Positions 33,101-55,165 of a stretch of 64,000 nucleotides of DNA are shown in pieces. The stretch spans positions 21,892,666-21,956,665 of the forward strand of contig NC_092579.1 in assembly GCF_037975245.1 (NCBI RefSeq), read 5' to 3'. Positions within the stretch are counted from its first letter, which is position 1. The number at the start of each line of letters is the position of its first letter. Below the pieces are notes generated by a model, which saw only the letters and a program-made list of their open reading frames with translations, ran no database searches and had not been told where the DNA came from. Position numbers and translations under genes: made by a program. This DNA comes from Apostichopus japonicus. Taxonomy: Eukaryota; Echinodermata; Holothuroidea; Aspidochirotida; Stichopodidae.

Positions 33101-33592
33101 ATGATATTAAAAGTATAACCTGGACTGAGTAGTAATATTTCTTAATTATCTACACAACATATCCAACTCAATTTTGTACCTAAAGTCGTCCTTTAATAAT
33201 ATTCCAGAATAATAATAACTCATTTCATTTTAAAGGAAGGAATGTGGGGAGAACATGGTTCAACAATTATTGGGATTGATGAAACTAAGGCACCCTTCTA
33301 GATTTTTCCAGCAAGTGAATGTTAATGAGGGGTAGACTTCATTTCATTGCTAACATTTTCATATCAGCAAACATTTTAAATAACGGTAAACAGTTTCATG
33401 TAAATTTCCTTTATCCATTCTTCCTTTTCCTTCTTTCATCACTCCCAGGCTGTAAACAAGGAGATGAGAGACGGAGAGGTGGTTGAGGATGAAAGAGAAT
33501 CCAGGAGAAGACAGAAAGGACGAGGATCCAAGAAAGCTCTGCCCAAGTCGGTCAGGAGGGGTAACCGTGGTAACAAAAGCAGCTACAGATAG
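24155..33592 (+). CDS. RRS1: Ribosome biogenesis regulatory protein RRS1 homologue
   Basis: Eleven coding exons with consistent phases: 24155-24309, 25039-25111, 25825-25863, 26867-26905, 27803-27904, 29143-29221, 30013-30120, 31070-31182, 31928-31969, 32474-32572 and 33449-33592. They give 330 aa. RRS1 is a nucleolar factor that works with RPF2 to bring the 5S RNP into the pre-60S subunit. Family landmarks in order: SITVEKDIEVDVDCGNLL (about residues 22-39), ARDNTQLLFNQIW, IPREKPVPKAKKLTKWQ, WLLEVPDNADPFEDQFAKKK, ERVAKNELQRLRNIARAQK, KKSTASIGRFEEKL, FEPTFG and a basic tail (RRRQKGRGSKK, RRGNRGNK). The C-terminus is shorter than the Lys/Gly-rich tail of human RRS1, and the human gene has a single coding exon. 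Exon 1's donor (GTTCGT) is weak. Exons 3 and 4 are both 39 nt. Introns hold a 319-bp exact tandem duplication, a hairpin, a tRNA-like SINE fragment and two GAAACGTC motifs. Confidence 0.96.
25396..25460 (+). repeat. tRNA-like fragment, possible SINE
   Basis: A box A-like TGGTTCAGCGG at 25404-25414 is followed about 28 bp later by a degenerate box B-like GGATCACACCAGG (25441-25453). It resembles the head of a tRNA-derived SINE in RRS1 intron 2. The box B match is poor and I could not define the element's end. Confidence 0.35.
26005..26642 (+). repeat. Exact tandem duplication, 2 x 319 bp, in RRS1 intron 3
   Basis: Unit one (26005-26323) and unit two (26324-26642) appear identical over the whole 319 bp by eye. 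The duplication is within an intron and leaves exons 3 and 4 intact. Identity implies a very recent event or an assembly artefact. Confidence 0.95.
28205..28267. repeat. Near-perfect palindrome with 30-bp arms
   Basis: The left arm starts AACTTCTTTGAT and the right arm ends ATCAAAGAAGTT. The arms match at 28 of 30 positions and the loop is only about three bases. It lies in RRS1 intron 5 and could fold as a tight hairpin in the pre-mRNA. Confidence 0.9.
29370..29452 (+). repeat. TTGTTCA-type short tandem repeat
   Basis: Irregular repeats of TTGTTCA/TTCAATGTTCA over about 80 bp in RRS1 intron 6, seen directly. Unit spacing is not constant. Confidence 0.7.
31378..31409 (+). repeat. Short dispersed motif with GAAACGTC end, copy 1
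   Basis: CTGAAGAAGATC, a short loop, then GGATT and GAAACGTC. The same layout recurs at 32744-32774. It is in RRS1 intron 8. See the finding on this motif. Confidence 0.6.
32744..32774 (+). repeat. Short dispersed motif with GAAACGTC end, copy 2
   Basis: TTGAAGAA, then a perfect five-base-pair stem GATCC/GGATC around a TGCTA loop, then GAAACGTC. It is in RRS1 intron 10 and resembles copy 1 at 31378. Confidence 0.6.
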
Positions 33593-33911
33593 TCATGCCC
33601 CTTGGGTGTATCTCCATGGCAACAATTACTGGGTATACTCATTTAGACTGTCATAGTCACAGAGTCTGCACTGGAGGGAGCAGGTATCATATGGACATCA
33701 GGATATCTTCTCAAAAGAAGTTGTAGGTTTGGAATTATGCATAATCATGAGTCCAATTTAATCTTTGACAACTGAAGTCATATTTAATGCCACATGTGGA
33801 GGATTGGCACACAGAAGATTAAGTTTGTGGCACTGCAAGAAGATGTTTCCTTCCCTACACTCCTTTAAAGTGGGTGATTTTCTTCTTACGCATACTGTTA
33901 TCTCTGTAGTC

Positions 33912-34228
33912 CTGGGGTGGGCAACATACGGCCAACAGGCCACATGCGGAAAAGAGAAAAAATCAATCTTTTTCACATGATTACAAAAAACGAGCTAGCT
34001 GCTTAGAATTTATCGGCACTAATGATGCCGTCAGGTAGGCCTATTATCCCCATTAATTATCAACTGTACTGTATTGACATGACGTTTTTGTGAATACAGA
34101 TTAAGTACACACACCTATTGCTTGAAAGTCTTCGGAATCAAAGGTTTGAAATCAACAGCAGGTCGTTGGTTAGGTTCGGCCCAGTCAATTTTTCACTCCT
34201 TATATCTGGCCCATTCATCCTACCCTTG
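33912..34228. mobile_element. Non-autonomous hAT-type transposon (MITE), 317 bp
   Basis: The element is bounded by a perfect 8-bp target-site duplication, CTGTAGTC, at 33904-33911 and 34229-34236. Its ends are imperfect inverted repeats: CTGGGGTGGGCAACATACGG on the left, and CAAGGGTAGGATGAATGGGC read inwards from the right. Internal 'cggcc' and 'ggccacatgcgg' words resemble animal hAT elements. 8-bp duplications and C(A/T)GGGGTGGG-like ends are hAT hallmarks. It has no transposase frame, so it is a MITE. Its position is just downstream of RRS1, possibly within its 3' UTR. Confidence 0.85.
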
Positions 34229-37200
34229 CTGTAGTCAGAAGAGGGTTTTACTAGAAGAGTTTTGCATTATGCCAAGGTTGTGTACATGAACATTTGGTAT
34301 ACGGAGGAATTATGAGATACAAAAAATTGATATTGTGTGACAGTTAAAATTTCAAAATCAAAAGCATTGAAATGTCAAAGTACCTACGAGATGGTTGCTC
34401 ACAAAAAGATAATTTCAAGAACTCTCTTTTTGGAGAATAAAAGTACTTTCTTTCAATCATATTTCATTCCTGCAATTAATAATCTGGTTTTCTTTTTTCC
34501 AGTCCATTGAAAAAAAATTCTTTTAAATTTCCATCTGTCTAGCCTCAATGAGTTTGATATTAGGCAAAGGATAGACACGGTAAGTTTGGTGTGATGGCGG
34601 AGGGAAGGGGAGGGTGGGGGGGGGGAGATGTTTCATGATGGTTAGGGACTCACGACATCAGTACCAATTCATATCTTGAAACTTTGTGTCAGGTCTCCAT
34701 TTACTGAAATACTGTCAATTGTAAGTGAGAGAAATATGATAATTTTCTTTGTATTTATATTATCATTGGAGTGGCTGAGTATGAGGACCGAGATGGAAAT
34801 AAAGTACCTTGTTATCTCATTGTTGGAGAGAACGAGGAAGGACTAATTATACTATTTGAACGTGTTTGTGTGTTTTTGTCAGTCTCAAAACAGGACCAAA
34901 GCTGGCTTCAAAGACTCAAACAGTACAGCTCTTCAACAAAATACATCTATTCTCTGCCACAGACAGTAACATTAAAATATATCCAGATTTACGCAGACAC
35001 ATCTTATAATTTCTTCTTTGTTAGGTGAGTGTCCCGATAGATAATCAATGAAATTTATCATAAAAAGAAAGTCTGGATGTTTAGGTAAATACAAAAATTC
35101 GTTGGTTTGAATTTTGGGCACCCCAATGGGCATCAATGTAAATTTTTACTCCTCAAAAGAGAGGAATCGCGAGCTTAGACTCCTGCCTAGGTTGCGACAA
35201 CTTGTCCTTCTGTCCTTTGATAAAATATGGTATCCCTATTTTTTACCTTTGGAGTTTGCCATAACTGACCGAAAGATTTTCAGTGGCAGATCCAGGATTC
35301 TTTAGAAGACGTAACCTCGGATGCAAAACTTATGTCTGAAATAGTGTTGCATAAGAAAACATTGTTACAAAATAAAGTGTCCCAACCAGGATAGGATGCT
35401 AAGTTTTTCCACGAGATACCTTGTTTTGCGCAAAATTATGTTTACAACCTAACTTAAGCCCCTCCCCCCCCCAAAATAAAAGAGGGATGCTTTTGCAAAT
35501 ATATATTTATACTCTTTCAGCAAGATGCACAATGATTAAATATGCATATTCATTAGTTTTGGGATTCCTGGATGCTGATTGGGCTGCTCACATCTGGGCA
35601 GCTTCTTCATTTGACGTTCAATTTGGAGTTGATCTGGTAATTTTCGTGACCAAAGTCAGTGTCTCAAGTCACTGTAGTTATGCATAATGGGGGAAAAAAC
35701 ACCTTGTTGAAGTCACCTCCATTGTGAACACTATTACACCCTATTCATTGTCTTAGCGAGATAAGCTAATCACAGAGTGTAGAATCCAAAACACAAAAGA
35801 AGACAAAAAGTACATCGGTTTTACAAAAGAAAAGAAAAACGTTATTTTCTTCCACATATACACTGTTTCTCCCTGTACATACATTATGAACTTGTTTAGC
35901 AACTGAAATTACAATGTATATGGGGAAAAAAAGTAATTTTGGCAGCATATGGTACATTAAAACATGTCAAATGGTGGAATAGAAAACAAACTTTTAAAAT
36001 AAAACTAAACCCTTTTATCCCCGTTTCCCGCTCACTGGAATGCCTGCTTCTCTATCATGTTATCTATTTTTCCGGGTATGAAATAGCTAGCTGCTGACAT
36101 TTTTTTAAATTTTTTTTTAGGTAAATCTTTGTTAGGCTATAATTCTAAAACCTGAACAATGTCACAGTGACAAATGCGTTTACCGCTCCCATCTGCTTTG
36201 CACTTAAAACTTTCGCCTGCTAAATTTGAACAATATTTTTCTAAAGAGCTATTATTTTATCTTTATTAAGATGCAATCATAATAAGGAACACAAAGTCAT
36301 TCCTAAGATGATGGGGGTCATTAAAACTTTATTGAAGTACATTTTCTTTTAAGAAATAGAGTGGTCTTGCCTGTTTTAGAGATCCTGCAAGAAATCTGAA
36401 GAACTTATATTCATAGAGTCAATCCCTATTCATGTTTATTAACGTGAGCGACAGTTTATATAAACTTTTAAAATCTAGTTTGCCTCTGAGAAGTCGTTCA
36501 AACTTTTATACGTGACTATCTGACGTCACCGTTTGTTTTCTAGTTGTATTATTCAAGTCGTTTTACTCATTTGCTGACTAAATGTTTAGGCTCTCGCTCA
36601 CGTTGTGATACCATGACGATAAAGTAGGAACACGTGAAAAAGGGTAATATTCATAGTATAAGAAGGCAAGTTATGATCAAAGCTGGGGTGGTGTGTCTTA
36701 ACGGCTCCAGGCTGTCTTGTTATACACGATACATTTATAAATTATGTTAATTTTTAAACAATATTGACACAAATTGGGTGTTTAAATGAAGCCATTGCGA
36801 AAATAATATCATCATTGAAATGGTTTACAGCAACCCCTCCTCCCCATCAATAAGCAAGGGAAGGGAATAGAATATACCTCTCCCACAAACAGTAATGCAA
36901 AGAGCACTGGTTTCCCCTACAGCCCTCTCTTTATAGTTCACATACATAAATGTAATCTTTTTGCAACACCCATCGCCCTAATTCGAGTAGGGTAAGGTCA
37001 TATCTGTAAGTGATCAAAAGGATTGGCTATTAAGTCATTTATATGCATTGTATAAAGACAAATTAGAATAAATGTACATATATCATACTCGAAAGCTTGA
37101 TTTCATGCAGCCGCATATGAAAATTATTTACTTCAAAGTTGTCCTTACCTATAAACCGATATTAATGTGAACTTCTGTGTCTTGCATTTACAAAGCGACC

Positions 37201-39763
37201 TCCAGCTATCTGTCATATGACGTATGTCATGCAACATGCTTGAATGCATGTCCATTCAGTCGCATGACTTGCTAACACTACACATTGTAACATTCTTATG
37301 CAGAGAAAACCAGCAACCAAAAAATATGACAAAAATTAGTGTGCAGTTCAATGGCCAAAGTTTAAAAAAAAAAAAATTCTCCATAGTATTTACCTTCATG
37401 ATTTTAACGTTCACTCAATTACATGTACACTTAGCAGTCCTATCAGAGTTAATTCAGTGGTTAGTGGAATGGGGGAGAGGGGTGGGGGGTGGGCAGTATA
37501 GAATCTGAATACTCTCGAACAACAAGGTCATAATTTGTAAGTACTTTCACAGTAGGTCTATGGTTCCTATTTAAGGGATCAAAATACCGTTTTCTGACGT
37601 TTTTAACACTTTATGGGTGCGCGGCCTCATTAGAAGGAAATTACCTTGTACATGTATATATGTATTGTAAAATCAGCAGACTGGCCACAAGAGGGAGGGT
37701 AATATTGGCCCACCATGCCCACCCACCCCCCCCCCCCCCCATCTGTCTCTATCGCTTTGGCAAACTCCCGTACACTCATTGGTTCCCACATCCTGGACAC
37801 ATGGTTTGTTTTGGCGCGTTATAAATATAGGCTACGGTTGATATATAGTTGGGAAATTAGCGTTAAGGACGGTTGACCCCGCATGGTTGCCCCGTCAGTA
37901 CCCCATGACGAAAGAATCCTGATAACGCTTCTATGTGGATTGCATCGAAGACCTCTTGACTTGGTCTCACGCCATACCTCGCTTCCAGCAATGTGCATAT
38001 ATTTCACGTGATGAATAACGAGTGACTGACGATTGAACTGGTTTGCTGGTAGGCCTACAAATTTCACAAACACGTAAATCATTAAAAAGCATTTGTTTCA
38101 AAGCCTGAATGGTAAAAAAGCAGGGTATACCGTTCACCTTGACAATTTCATAAACCCATGGTTGCTAGGCAAACCAGGGACGATAATAACCCTTAGAAAA
38201 AATATAAAACACAGGCCTGCGAATGAACTATCAATATAAATCATAAGATGTAGCCTACTTTGATTGTGAGATATCAATTCCTATGGCTTTATAGTCTGTA
38301 AATCCACCCAGTGACATGCGTAGACCTTATAATATAACCTTAACTCAATGCTTAGTTATACACTTTGTCACAGTTAAGTGAATGTGATCCAAAAATTTGC
38401 TATAATTGTTAGAATTTGTGATACATTGTTCATGTGCATCATACATACAGAAGTGATTCTTCTAAGGCCTTATTATCGCTTACATTGATGACGTCACTCT
38501 ATACTTCATCAGGCAGACTGCACTAACTTCAAATATATTACAAAATTACATGAATTTTCGGTTATTTTGTGTATGTGAGTGACATATTTCAAGCTTAGGC
38601 GATATTTCGTGTAGCTATATCATTGAATACTATAGTAGTGCGTTGTTTGATGCCCAGTATGTGTTATTGTTATACGTTAATATTGACTTCCTGGCGTTGA
38701 CATCCTCTTACGTGTAAGTAAGTCTATTAATGTTTTACTTCGTTGTACAATCAACAGAGTTAAAATGATTTAATCTCGTATAAAGACCCATCGAAAAGGC
38801 ATCATTTAAATAACACTTGTGGAAAACACGGAAAACATAAAGTGACCAGTGACAACTTATATGTAAATGCCCTCCTTGTTGTTGTGATGCAAGACCATTT
38901 CTAACAACAGCATAGATATTAATATCAGCCACATATCGGTTTAATTTATGGTCTTGAACATGTCCATGTTGACATGCGCATATTTTCAGAACTTCGTATT
39001 ATACATCTGGTAAGCCTTTTTGGCGTTCCATAGTGACTGTCTGATATGAATTAAGAACTGGACGACTAGGGAGAACATTCCAGCTTTACCTGTAATTACT
39101 AGTTAACCATTACAATCGAGACCACATGGTGTTTATTAACTGGCTCTATGCAGTGAGACCAACATATTTGCAGAACCTTAGTGACATGTGTTTTTACGGT
39201 GATTACGGAACAAACATTGGCGTAGTCTGCGTATACACCGGAAGTACCACGTGACTTATTATGCAGGGATGGACCAATGAGATGGTGCGACACTAGTATG
39301 TGGAAGACAGAATGATTCAGTTTGCCATGTGAAAACCCAATTCAAAATTACCAGGAGATTGATATGTCAACATTATCTTTGTCAGATAAACCATTAGATG
39401 CATGCACACGTCTGTAGCCTAACGTACACTCAACGCCTTTTATTTTGCCTTTTGAAACAAGAGGAATTGACAAATATGCTTTAGTAGTTAAATGCATAAC
39501 TGGCGGAAACTATTAGCTTTGTAAGGATGTATCTTGCTCTTGGATACGCCTACGTATTTTATGCATATCGAGAAGAAAAGGCAGGCTTTACTTTTCATGT
39601 ACATCTACACAAAGTTAAGAAAAACAGTAAAAGGCAAAAATGTAGTCCATCTGTCGTGGTGATGTCACGTACTCTGCTGTTGGCAGATGGGGTTGCCTCA
39701 AGAGAACTGCTATTTACCTGATTGCATTAAGCTTTTTGTGCTAATTAACTTACTTTTTGAAAT

Positions 39764-39814
39764 TTCAATGTGAGGTTCAATGTGAGGTTCAATGTGAGGT
39801 TGTTCAATGTGAGG
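39764..39814 (+). repeat. 12-bp tandem repeat, four copies
   Basis: TTCAATGTGAGG repeated three times contiguously, then a fourth copy after a 3-base insertion. Confidence 0.95.
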
Positions 39815-40170
39815 TCGAACAACGTCGTGTACTACTTATGACTTCCTCAAAACATTTGGGACCGCTTGCATCTGTGCATCTATTCAACAACTAAACCATT
39901 TCAATTTGTGACTTTAGGGGACTTATACGTCTGAAGCGATGCAACGTCATATCAGGCTTTGTAGAAACTACCACATGCAATGGGCAGCTTAAATTGATAC
40001 CCTCTCACATCTCCTACCCCCTCAGCTGTCTCTCCCCAGACCCTCATCCTTCAATAATACCCCTACAACAGGGTTCTTGCGTTCTGGGGATTATACAGTA
40101 AACTATATGCTTGAATAAATCTAAAACGATCACGTTGTGTCGCATACGAAATGCACCACATGATCCTCTA

Positions 40171-49060
<8,890 letters not shown>

Positions 49061-51318
49061 CTGCATGAATGATACAGAGAAAGGAGAGAGAGAAAGACGA
49101 GCATTCATTAAAAGGTGGTCAGATTCGGCATCAACTTACAATTAAATTAGTTTAGGGTACAATTGTCAATCAAAGCGAGCCTAATAAAGTTAAGCGTTTG
49201 TATTTGTTTTGAAGGTATAGCGAGATAACCACTTCATCGCTCTTCTTGCCGGAGAGTACAAACCCGTACGCTTGCACGTAGGTTTAACCCTCCCCTAACG
49301 GTAGAGGCAAAGTCCCACCGGCATATTATAATGTACACTTATGAAATTAATTTTGATACCGACGCGTAATTGTGTGAGGCTTATTTCGAGGCTGGTGGAG
49401 GTTTTTCCGTGTATAAAAAATAATGTGTATGTTTATATATATATAGAGAGAGAGGTTCTTCAACAAATCGCGGCGGAGCTAATATTTGTTGTCAAGCGGA
49501 CGTAATGACAAATGACAGAGGGCTGTTTGTCAAAATTCTTATCGATTTGATTTGGCAGGTGAGTTGTAAACTTCAAAAAAATAATAATAATAAATAAAAC
49601 CTCCAGGAAAAATAAATGCCACTTTGTTGAACTCTGGGTTGACCGTATATATATTATGGGGCGTAGGTATGCATACACAGGGTTTTTAAAAAAAAAATAC
49701 CATTTAGTATATGATTTGAATTTTATGGGGACAAAACAAGAAGATTGTTGCATGGTTACCGCAAAAATGACCCTAAAGTATATGTCGACATTAACAGTAG
49801 CATATAAGCATTAGTAGAAAATATGCTGTGAATTTGAAGGGAGCAAAAACGTCAAAGAGACCCCGTAACCTCCAATAAAAACGACGGCATTTTTGTTCTC
49901 ACTTTATAAGGCCGTGAAAATGTAACTATACCAAGTATCAAGTAAAACCGTGTCTTAGCCTGTCGAAGACTCGAAACCAGTTCCCAGTGTTTCAATCAAG
50001 ACATTTAATCTCGCGGTTGATCTCAAGTGGCCGTTGACATCCAACAAAAACAATAGGGTTTTTGCAATAGCGATTTATGTATACAGTATAGAAGGTTAAT
50101 TTAGTCGCACTGGTGGAGTATAGTCATGCATGGTATGTGGTGCTTATAAAGGGCGGGGTAGGAAATGTCCCGCCTCCCATGTACCCCACCCCTCCCCTTG
50201 ACCCGAAAGTTCAGTACACACCGACACACAGCTATAAGCACGAGCTTAAATATGGTTTGCATGAGTCATGATGTATTTGTTTTACCGACATGATGTCATC
50301 AAAATTTCCATAACTTTTCGACAGTGTTCTGTTTTGATATCATAAACATCTCATGTGCATTTGGCCAACGTTGTTATAGCTATTTCTCCATAACTCATGT
50401 ATGAAGTCAATAAAAAAAGAAGCGAAAAGTTAAGCATTCCGCACGTATGAACTCAGGATAAACAGAGAGAGTTCCGCGCAAAAACCCAACTATGAAAATT
50501 TATCGTGTCTGTATTTGCGAAGTTTATTTTATCTGTACTGCCAGAAGTTCTCACATTAATCTTGTAGTCGGAGAAGTCGTTAACAATTTAAACTATACTT
50601 TAAAGGAATACATTACCTTGATACAAAGGAGCTCATATCAAATATGCACTGATGAAAACGATAGTCTATATACAAATTTCTCTTCAAAGGGATTTCAGGA
50701 TCATCCCACAACCTGCTTATATTTTTTCAGTAATATTTTAATTTGTTTAGGGGGAAAACGATACCTACCATATTACCTGTTACATCATTTGTACAACGAC
50801 GAATCCTTCCTACACAATTTACATACGCATGTATACTTTGCAGTGTTTAATTTAAAAATGTAGTATGTCATTCTAACCGTCGATAAGCACAATTTGTTTG
50901 AGTAATAAGCCCGTGATCGTTTCTTCCAAATGCGACATGTTCCTTTAAATAAGAACGTTTGCTTTAAATTAAAACATGTGGACTCAATCAACGTATTTAT
51001 GGGTTAAACGACTGGCAAGCTAACTTACTGTTGAAACACATGATTTACTTCCTCAGAGTATGATTTCATTTTTCCAAAACAAAATTGTTTTGACTTGCAA
51101 TTTTCCCATTTAAGATTTTCTAATATTCACAATATTGTTTGGTGCGGGAAGTTAATTAGGTGTTTAACCATCATAAATAAACAGAACGGCTGCTCAGTCA
51201 CTTTTGTTTACATTGTCGAAGCAATCCACAATGAAAAGTTACAATTGTCACTAAAAAGTAAAGTTAGTTTTACTTAGACTTGTTTGTTTAGCTATATCTA
51301 ACAACTCCCTGGTTTTAT

Positions 51319-51422
<104 letters not shown>

Positions 51423-51831
51423 TGAGGAAGAACTGAAATTAAAATATTGGAAGCTTCAGAAACCTTACCATAAAAATTTCCTACATAGTGCGCAATACGT
51501 TGGTTGCTTGAAAGTATACAGGCGGAAATTGTGTCCTTTTACTCGGAAGAGATTTTTCTCGACAGTTTCCTCAGCCTGCTCAGTCAAGGGTGTATATTCT
51601 TGTGTTCCTGTATGAGAATAGAACAAAGATAGAAATGCAACAACACAATACTCGTGTGTTTACCCAGTTATTCCTCTATCTACATATTATACGGGACACT
51701 GTAACGAGGTAGTCAAATAAAGACCAAATTACTGCAGCATGTGATCTTTCATCTATAAATATCCTTCCTAATTTAGATCGGTCGAGAGTTTTTTTCGAAT
51801 AGAATTGAGAGCAGACGGTATGGGAAAGTAA

Positions 51832-51890
51832 GAGGGGAGTGGGGGTAGGGTTGTCAGAGGGGGTAAGGAGCGAGGGGGTAAAGGAGGGCA
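51832..51890 (+). other. G-rich tract, possible G-quadruplex
   Basis: Repeated runs of three to five G separated by short A/T spacers (gtgggggtaggg, gagggggtaagg, gagggggtaaagg). Structure is inferred from run spacing. Confidence 0.45.
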
Positions 51891-54402
51891 GTGTTCCACC
51901 AAGTGTTTCGTGATATATAGGTCAAAACTGTACTAAAAACGAAGTGAATTACTCACAATCCCATCCTATATGTATTGCATCCCACCCATCCCACCCGTCC
52001 CCTTTTTTATTTCCCAGGGGCCTTGAAATACCCTCAGTCAGTGGCTAATACTAAGTGAGAGGTGTCAGAAAAGCAGTGAAGTTTATTTCATCATGCTTTT
52101 ATAACTTTTATCAAGCTCACTGCTGTTTAACCAGACTCCAGTGTATACATGTATAGTCTATATGGTAGATCTGCACTCGGTGGTCGTTTTTTTTTTAGCT
52201 TGAGTTTATATGACGCCATGATCCAAATTACCAACCAAAAACCGAAAAGTTTTACGATCCCTCATAAAAGACTGGTGGTTTGCACTCTGTTAACGCCTGC
52301 TATAGAGCCCTGAAATGTGTAAGCCTTTCAAATGAAATTTTGCTCTTTATGCATTTGTTAATTCATAATTTCCACCCGCAGGAATTATCTTTGCTTAATC
52401 ACCATAACTATTCAAACGATATAAAATTCGTTAAAAGCGTTATTAAATTTTCTCAATTATAATGTGACGATCCTTTTGCCACAGGAATTTTGATAATCAT
52501 GCAGATATTCTCAGTAATTTGAAATATTTTCGAAAATGAATCATGAATCATCATCGTGCATGCGCAGTCCACATAAAGGGGTTTGGTATCGTCACATACA
52601 TAGTGGAATTATTTTATCGTGATTTATATGACATTTGTTATTGTGATTTGAAACACCAGCTTTATTTGTATCTATATACAGTGGGTGACGGTGGGGAGGG
52701 GGCCTGGAGTAAGAAACATATACTTCGTGGTGTTCGTTACGCGAACATTGCATTACAGTTACGTAGGCCGATCTGGTGGGGCACAGAGCCGTATATAGTT
52801 ACAGGGATGAATGTGTAGGAGGGGTGGTATGTTTCAATTTTTGTCATGTTTTCCCTTGAAAGTAGGTCAAGGGATGGCTCATCTCGGCCATTTTCGACTT
52901 TTGTTTTGTTTTGTGTTACATACGTCGTCTCCTTACAGGCCCGGATTCTATAGCAAACCCTCTTCTTTAAAGGCAGTCTTATACTTTCCAGGAAAACGAC
53001 TATATAAGTATACGGTAATCGGAATGAAATTGTTTGTGCAAATTAAGCACTCACACCGCCACCCATGGCAGTTGATCAAAACAAGTCTTTACGCTGTAAA
53101 TAACTATATATATATATATATATCCCGTGGCTTTGTCGAGTTTATAGGAGTTAATCGATACCAGAAAACGAACCTAACTCCTTCCTGATCGATTGACTCA
53201 AAAGCTTCCGGAGGCCCGGTATATACCGTCAACAATATTTGTTTCAAAATTCAGTTTTTTTTTTTCTTCTTTTTTTAGGGGGTTCAAGTACGAACGAAAC
53301 CACATATCTGAGAGAAAGAGGCAAGTAAATGGACGACGGACTATACATATATATGGTTTCGCTCTTAAAGTTACAATGGTAAGGTTACCACTATTCCCTA
53401 AGCTATACGTGTATCGATTTGCCATAGTTTTTAACTATAACGAAGATTCTATGCATACTGTAACGTTGTAGCCGTTCGATCTGGTATAGGCTACGGAGCA
53501 TTGGAGGCAATCCATACTGAAAAGTTGTATGTCTTTCGAAGGCGGGGAATATAGTATAAGCAAATGAGTGCGATTAATATACTGATGAAAAGAGAACCAA
53601 CGATAGAAGGAGAGCAAATGTGGACGATGCGTTGTGTGTAACCTTTGACCCCGAAATGTGAACACTAACATATCCCCAAGGTATACACGAGGCCAGGTGA
53701 AAACTCCCACTATGTCCTATTTGGCCAAATTTGAGAGGCTTAATTATTCGTGACACGGATTGATTAAATTTGTTTGCTAGTGACTTGTTACAGTGCAGCA
53801 GTGCCTGAAATGGTACCGTATCGAATGCTCTAGCATATTATTAGGGAGTTAACTTATTCCATGCGTACCGACAGAAGGTGCACCGGAGGAGGTGTTGGGT
53901 TGGGGCGGGGTATCATTTTTAAACCACCCGAGTCTCCGTTTGCGCGTGCAGACGGATCATGTTATATCCCATGAATCACCCCTTCCGACCATCACGGAAA
54001 CATTCGTGTTGGGCACTCAATAGTAACAATAATGTATAATAATATTAATAGTTATAATTACTTGCCCGCATAACCTCATGTTCTATTTCGATTGCATAAA
54101 TTTTCAGTGTTGCAATAATGCATATATCGCTATAGAGTGTAAATGCAGTATCATCTTTACTTACTGCAAATCGATACATTTGAAAAATTACAGTGTAACC
54201 CGTTGGGGGGGGGGGGGGATATGATGGTTTATAGTGGACCAGCCTCATCCTCCTTAATATATTGCCCAGTGTCCCTAAACGAATGTAACTTTAGGCTATT
54301 GATATAATCATGTTTTATACATGCAGTCTTACTTGCTACCCCATCACCCTGCCTCACCCTAATCTCCGTTTCTGAAATGCGTGGACTCCTTCCTTATCTA
54401 TA

Positions 54403-54502
<100 letters not shown>

Positions 54503-55165
54503 CCTGCTGACTACGTCGCGTATGTGCCTTCCCACGTTGTCAACAATTTCTGGTGGATGACAGTTTGCCTTCTCGCAGTAAATATGTCGTATCTTATTGA
54601 TTTACCCGAAAATAGCGCCAACTTAATCGATCTTTCAGGGAAAATTTTCCAAATGTTGGTGGAAATTTGAAACAAATTCGATGAAAACGAAAATATCATC
54701 CACCTGTTATCGTGAATGTTTATGCACCTTCTTCAAGATGACTATGGATGAGTCGGGAAAAGAAATCATATAAAACTAACCACATTTTATTAATTTGCCG
54801 AGAGGGTTCATGCTTTGGGTCTGTTTAAAACAGGGTCTTTATAGATTATAGGAGGCATGTCAGCATACATAATCAGTCGTCTTTTCATGTTATATGGATG
54901 CAATAGTTATTAAAAGCTGTCGTCTGCCCGTTTATGTTTCCCTTCTGTTGGTTACTCTGGTATAATTTTGTATATAGATGTTATCGATTACCAGCATAGA
55001 TATATATATAGCCTTCATTACTCCTGTATCCTCCTTGTGCGGTCCAATCAAAAAGGTGAAAGACTAATTTCAAACATTGAGCCAAAATTACTCATCCAAA
55101 TGTTCTTGATTGTATTTTAAAGGGGATATCAAACGAAATTGAGAACGGGTCACGTCACGTGATAG

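Larger units (their letters stand above)
33593..40170. other. Intergenic region between RRS1 and the C1-domain gene
   Basis: I find no convincing exon on either strand. The left part is the RRS1 3' UTR; a possible AATAAA is at 34436-34441, though an earlier variant signal may be used. The stretch holds a hAT-type MITE at 33912-34228, a 12-bp tandem repeat at 39764-39814, several poly-G/C runs and a reverse copy of the GGAACGCC repeat motif near 39017-39032. Protein kinase signatures expected downstream of C1 domains were looked for on the minus strand and not found. Confidence 0.5.

Noticed and set aside
34771-35028. 85-codon plus-strand frame downstream of RRS1
   Set aside because: It starts with a plausible charged stretch, but I recognise no family and no clear splice signals; it is more likely chance sequence in the intergenic region.
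33593-40170. Search for a PKC kinase domain on the minus strand downstream of the C1 exons
   Set aside because: No Gly-rich loop, catalytic-loop or DFG-type coding stretch was seen, so no kinase exons are annotated.
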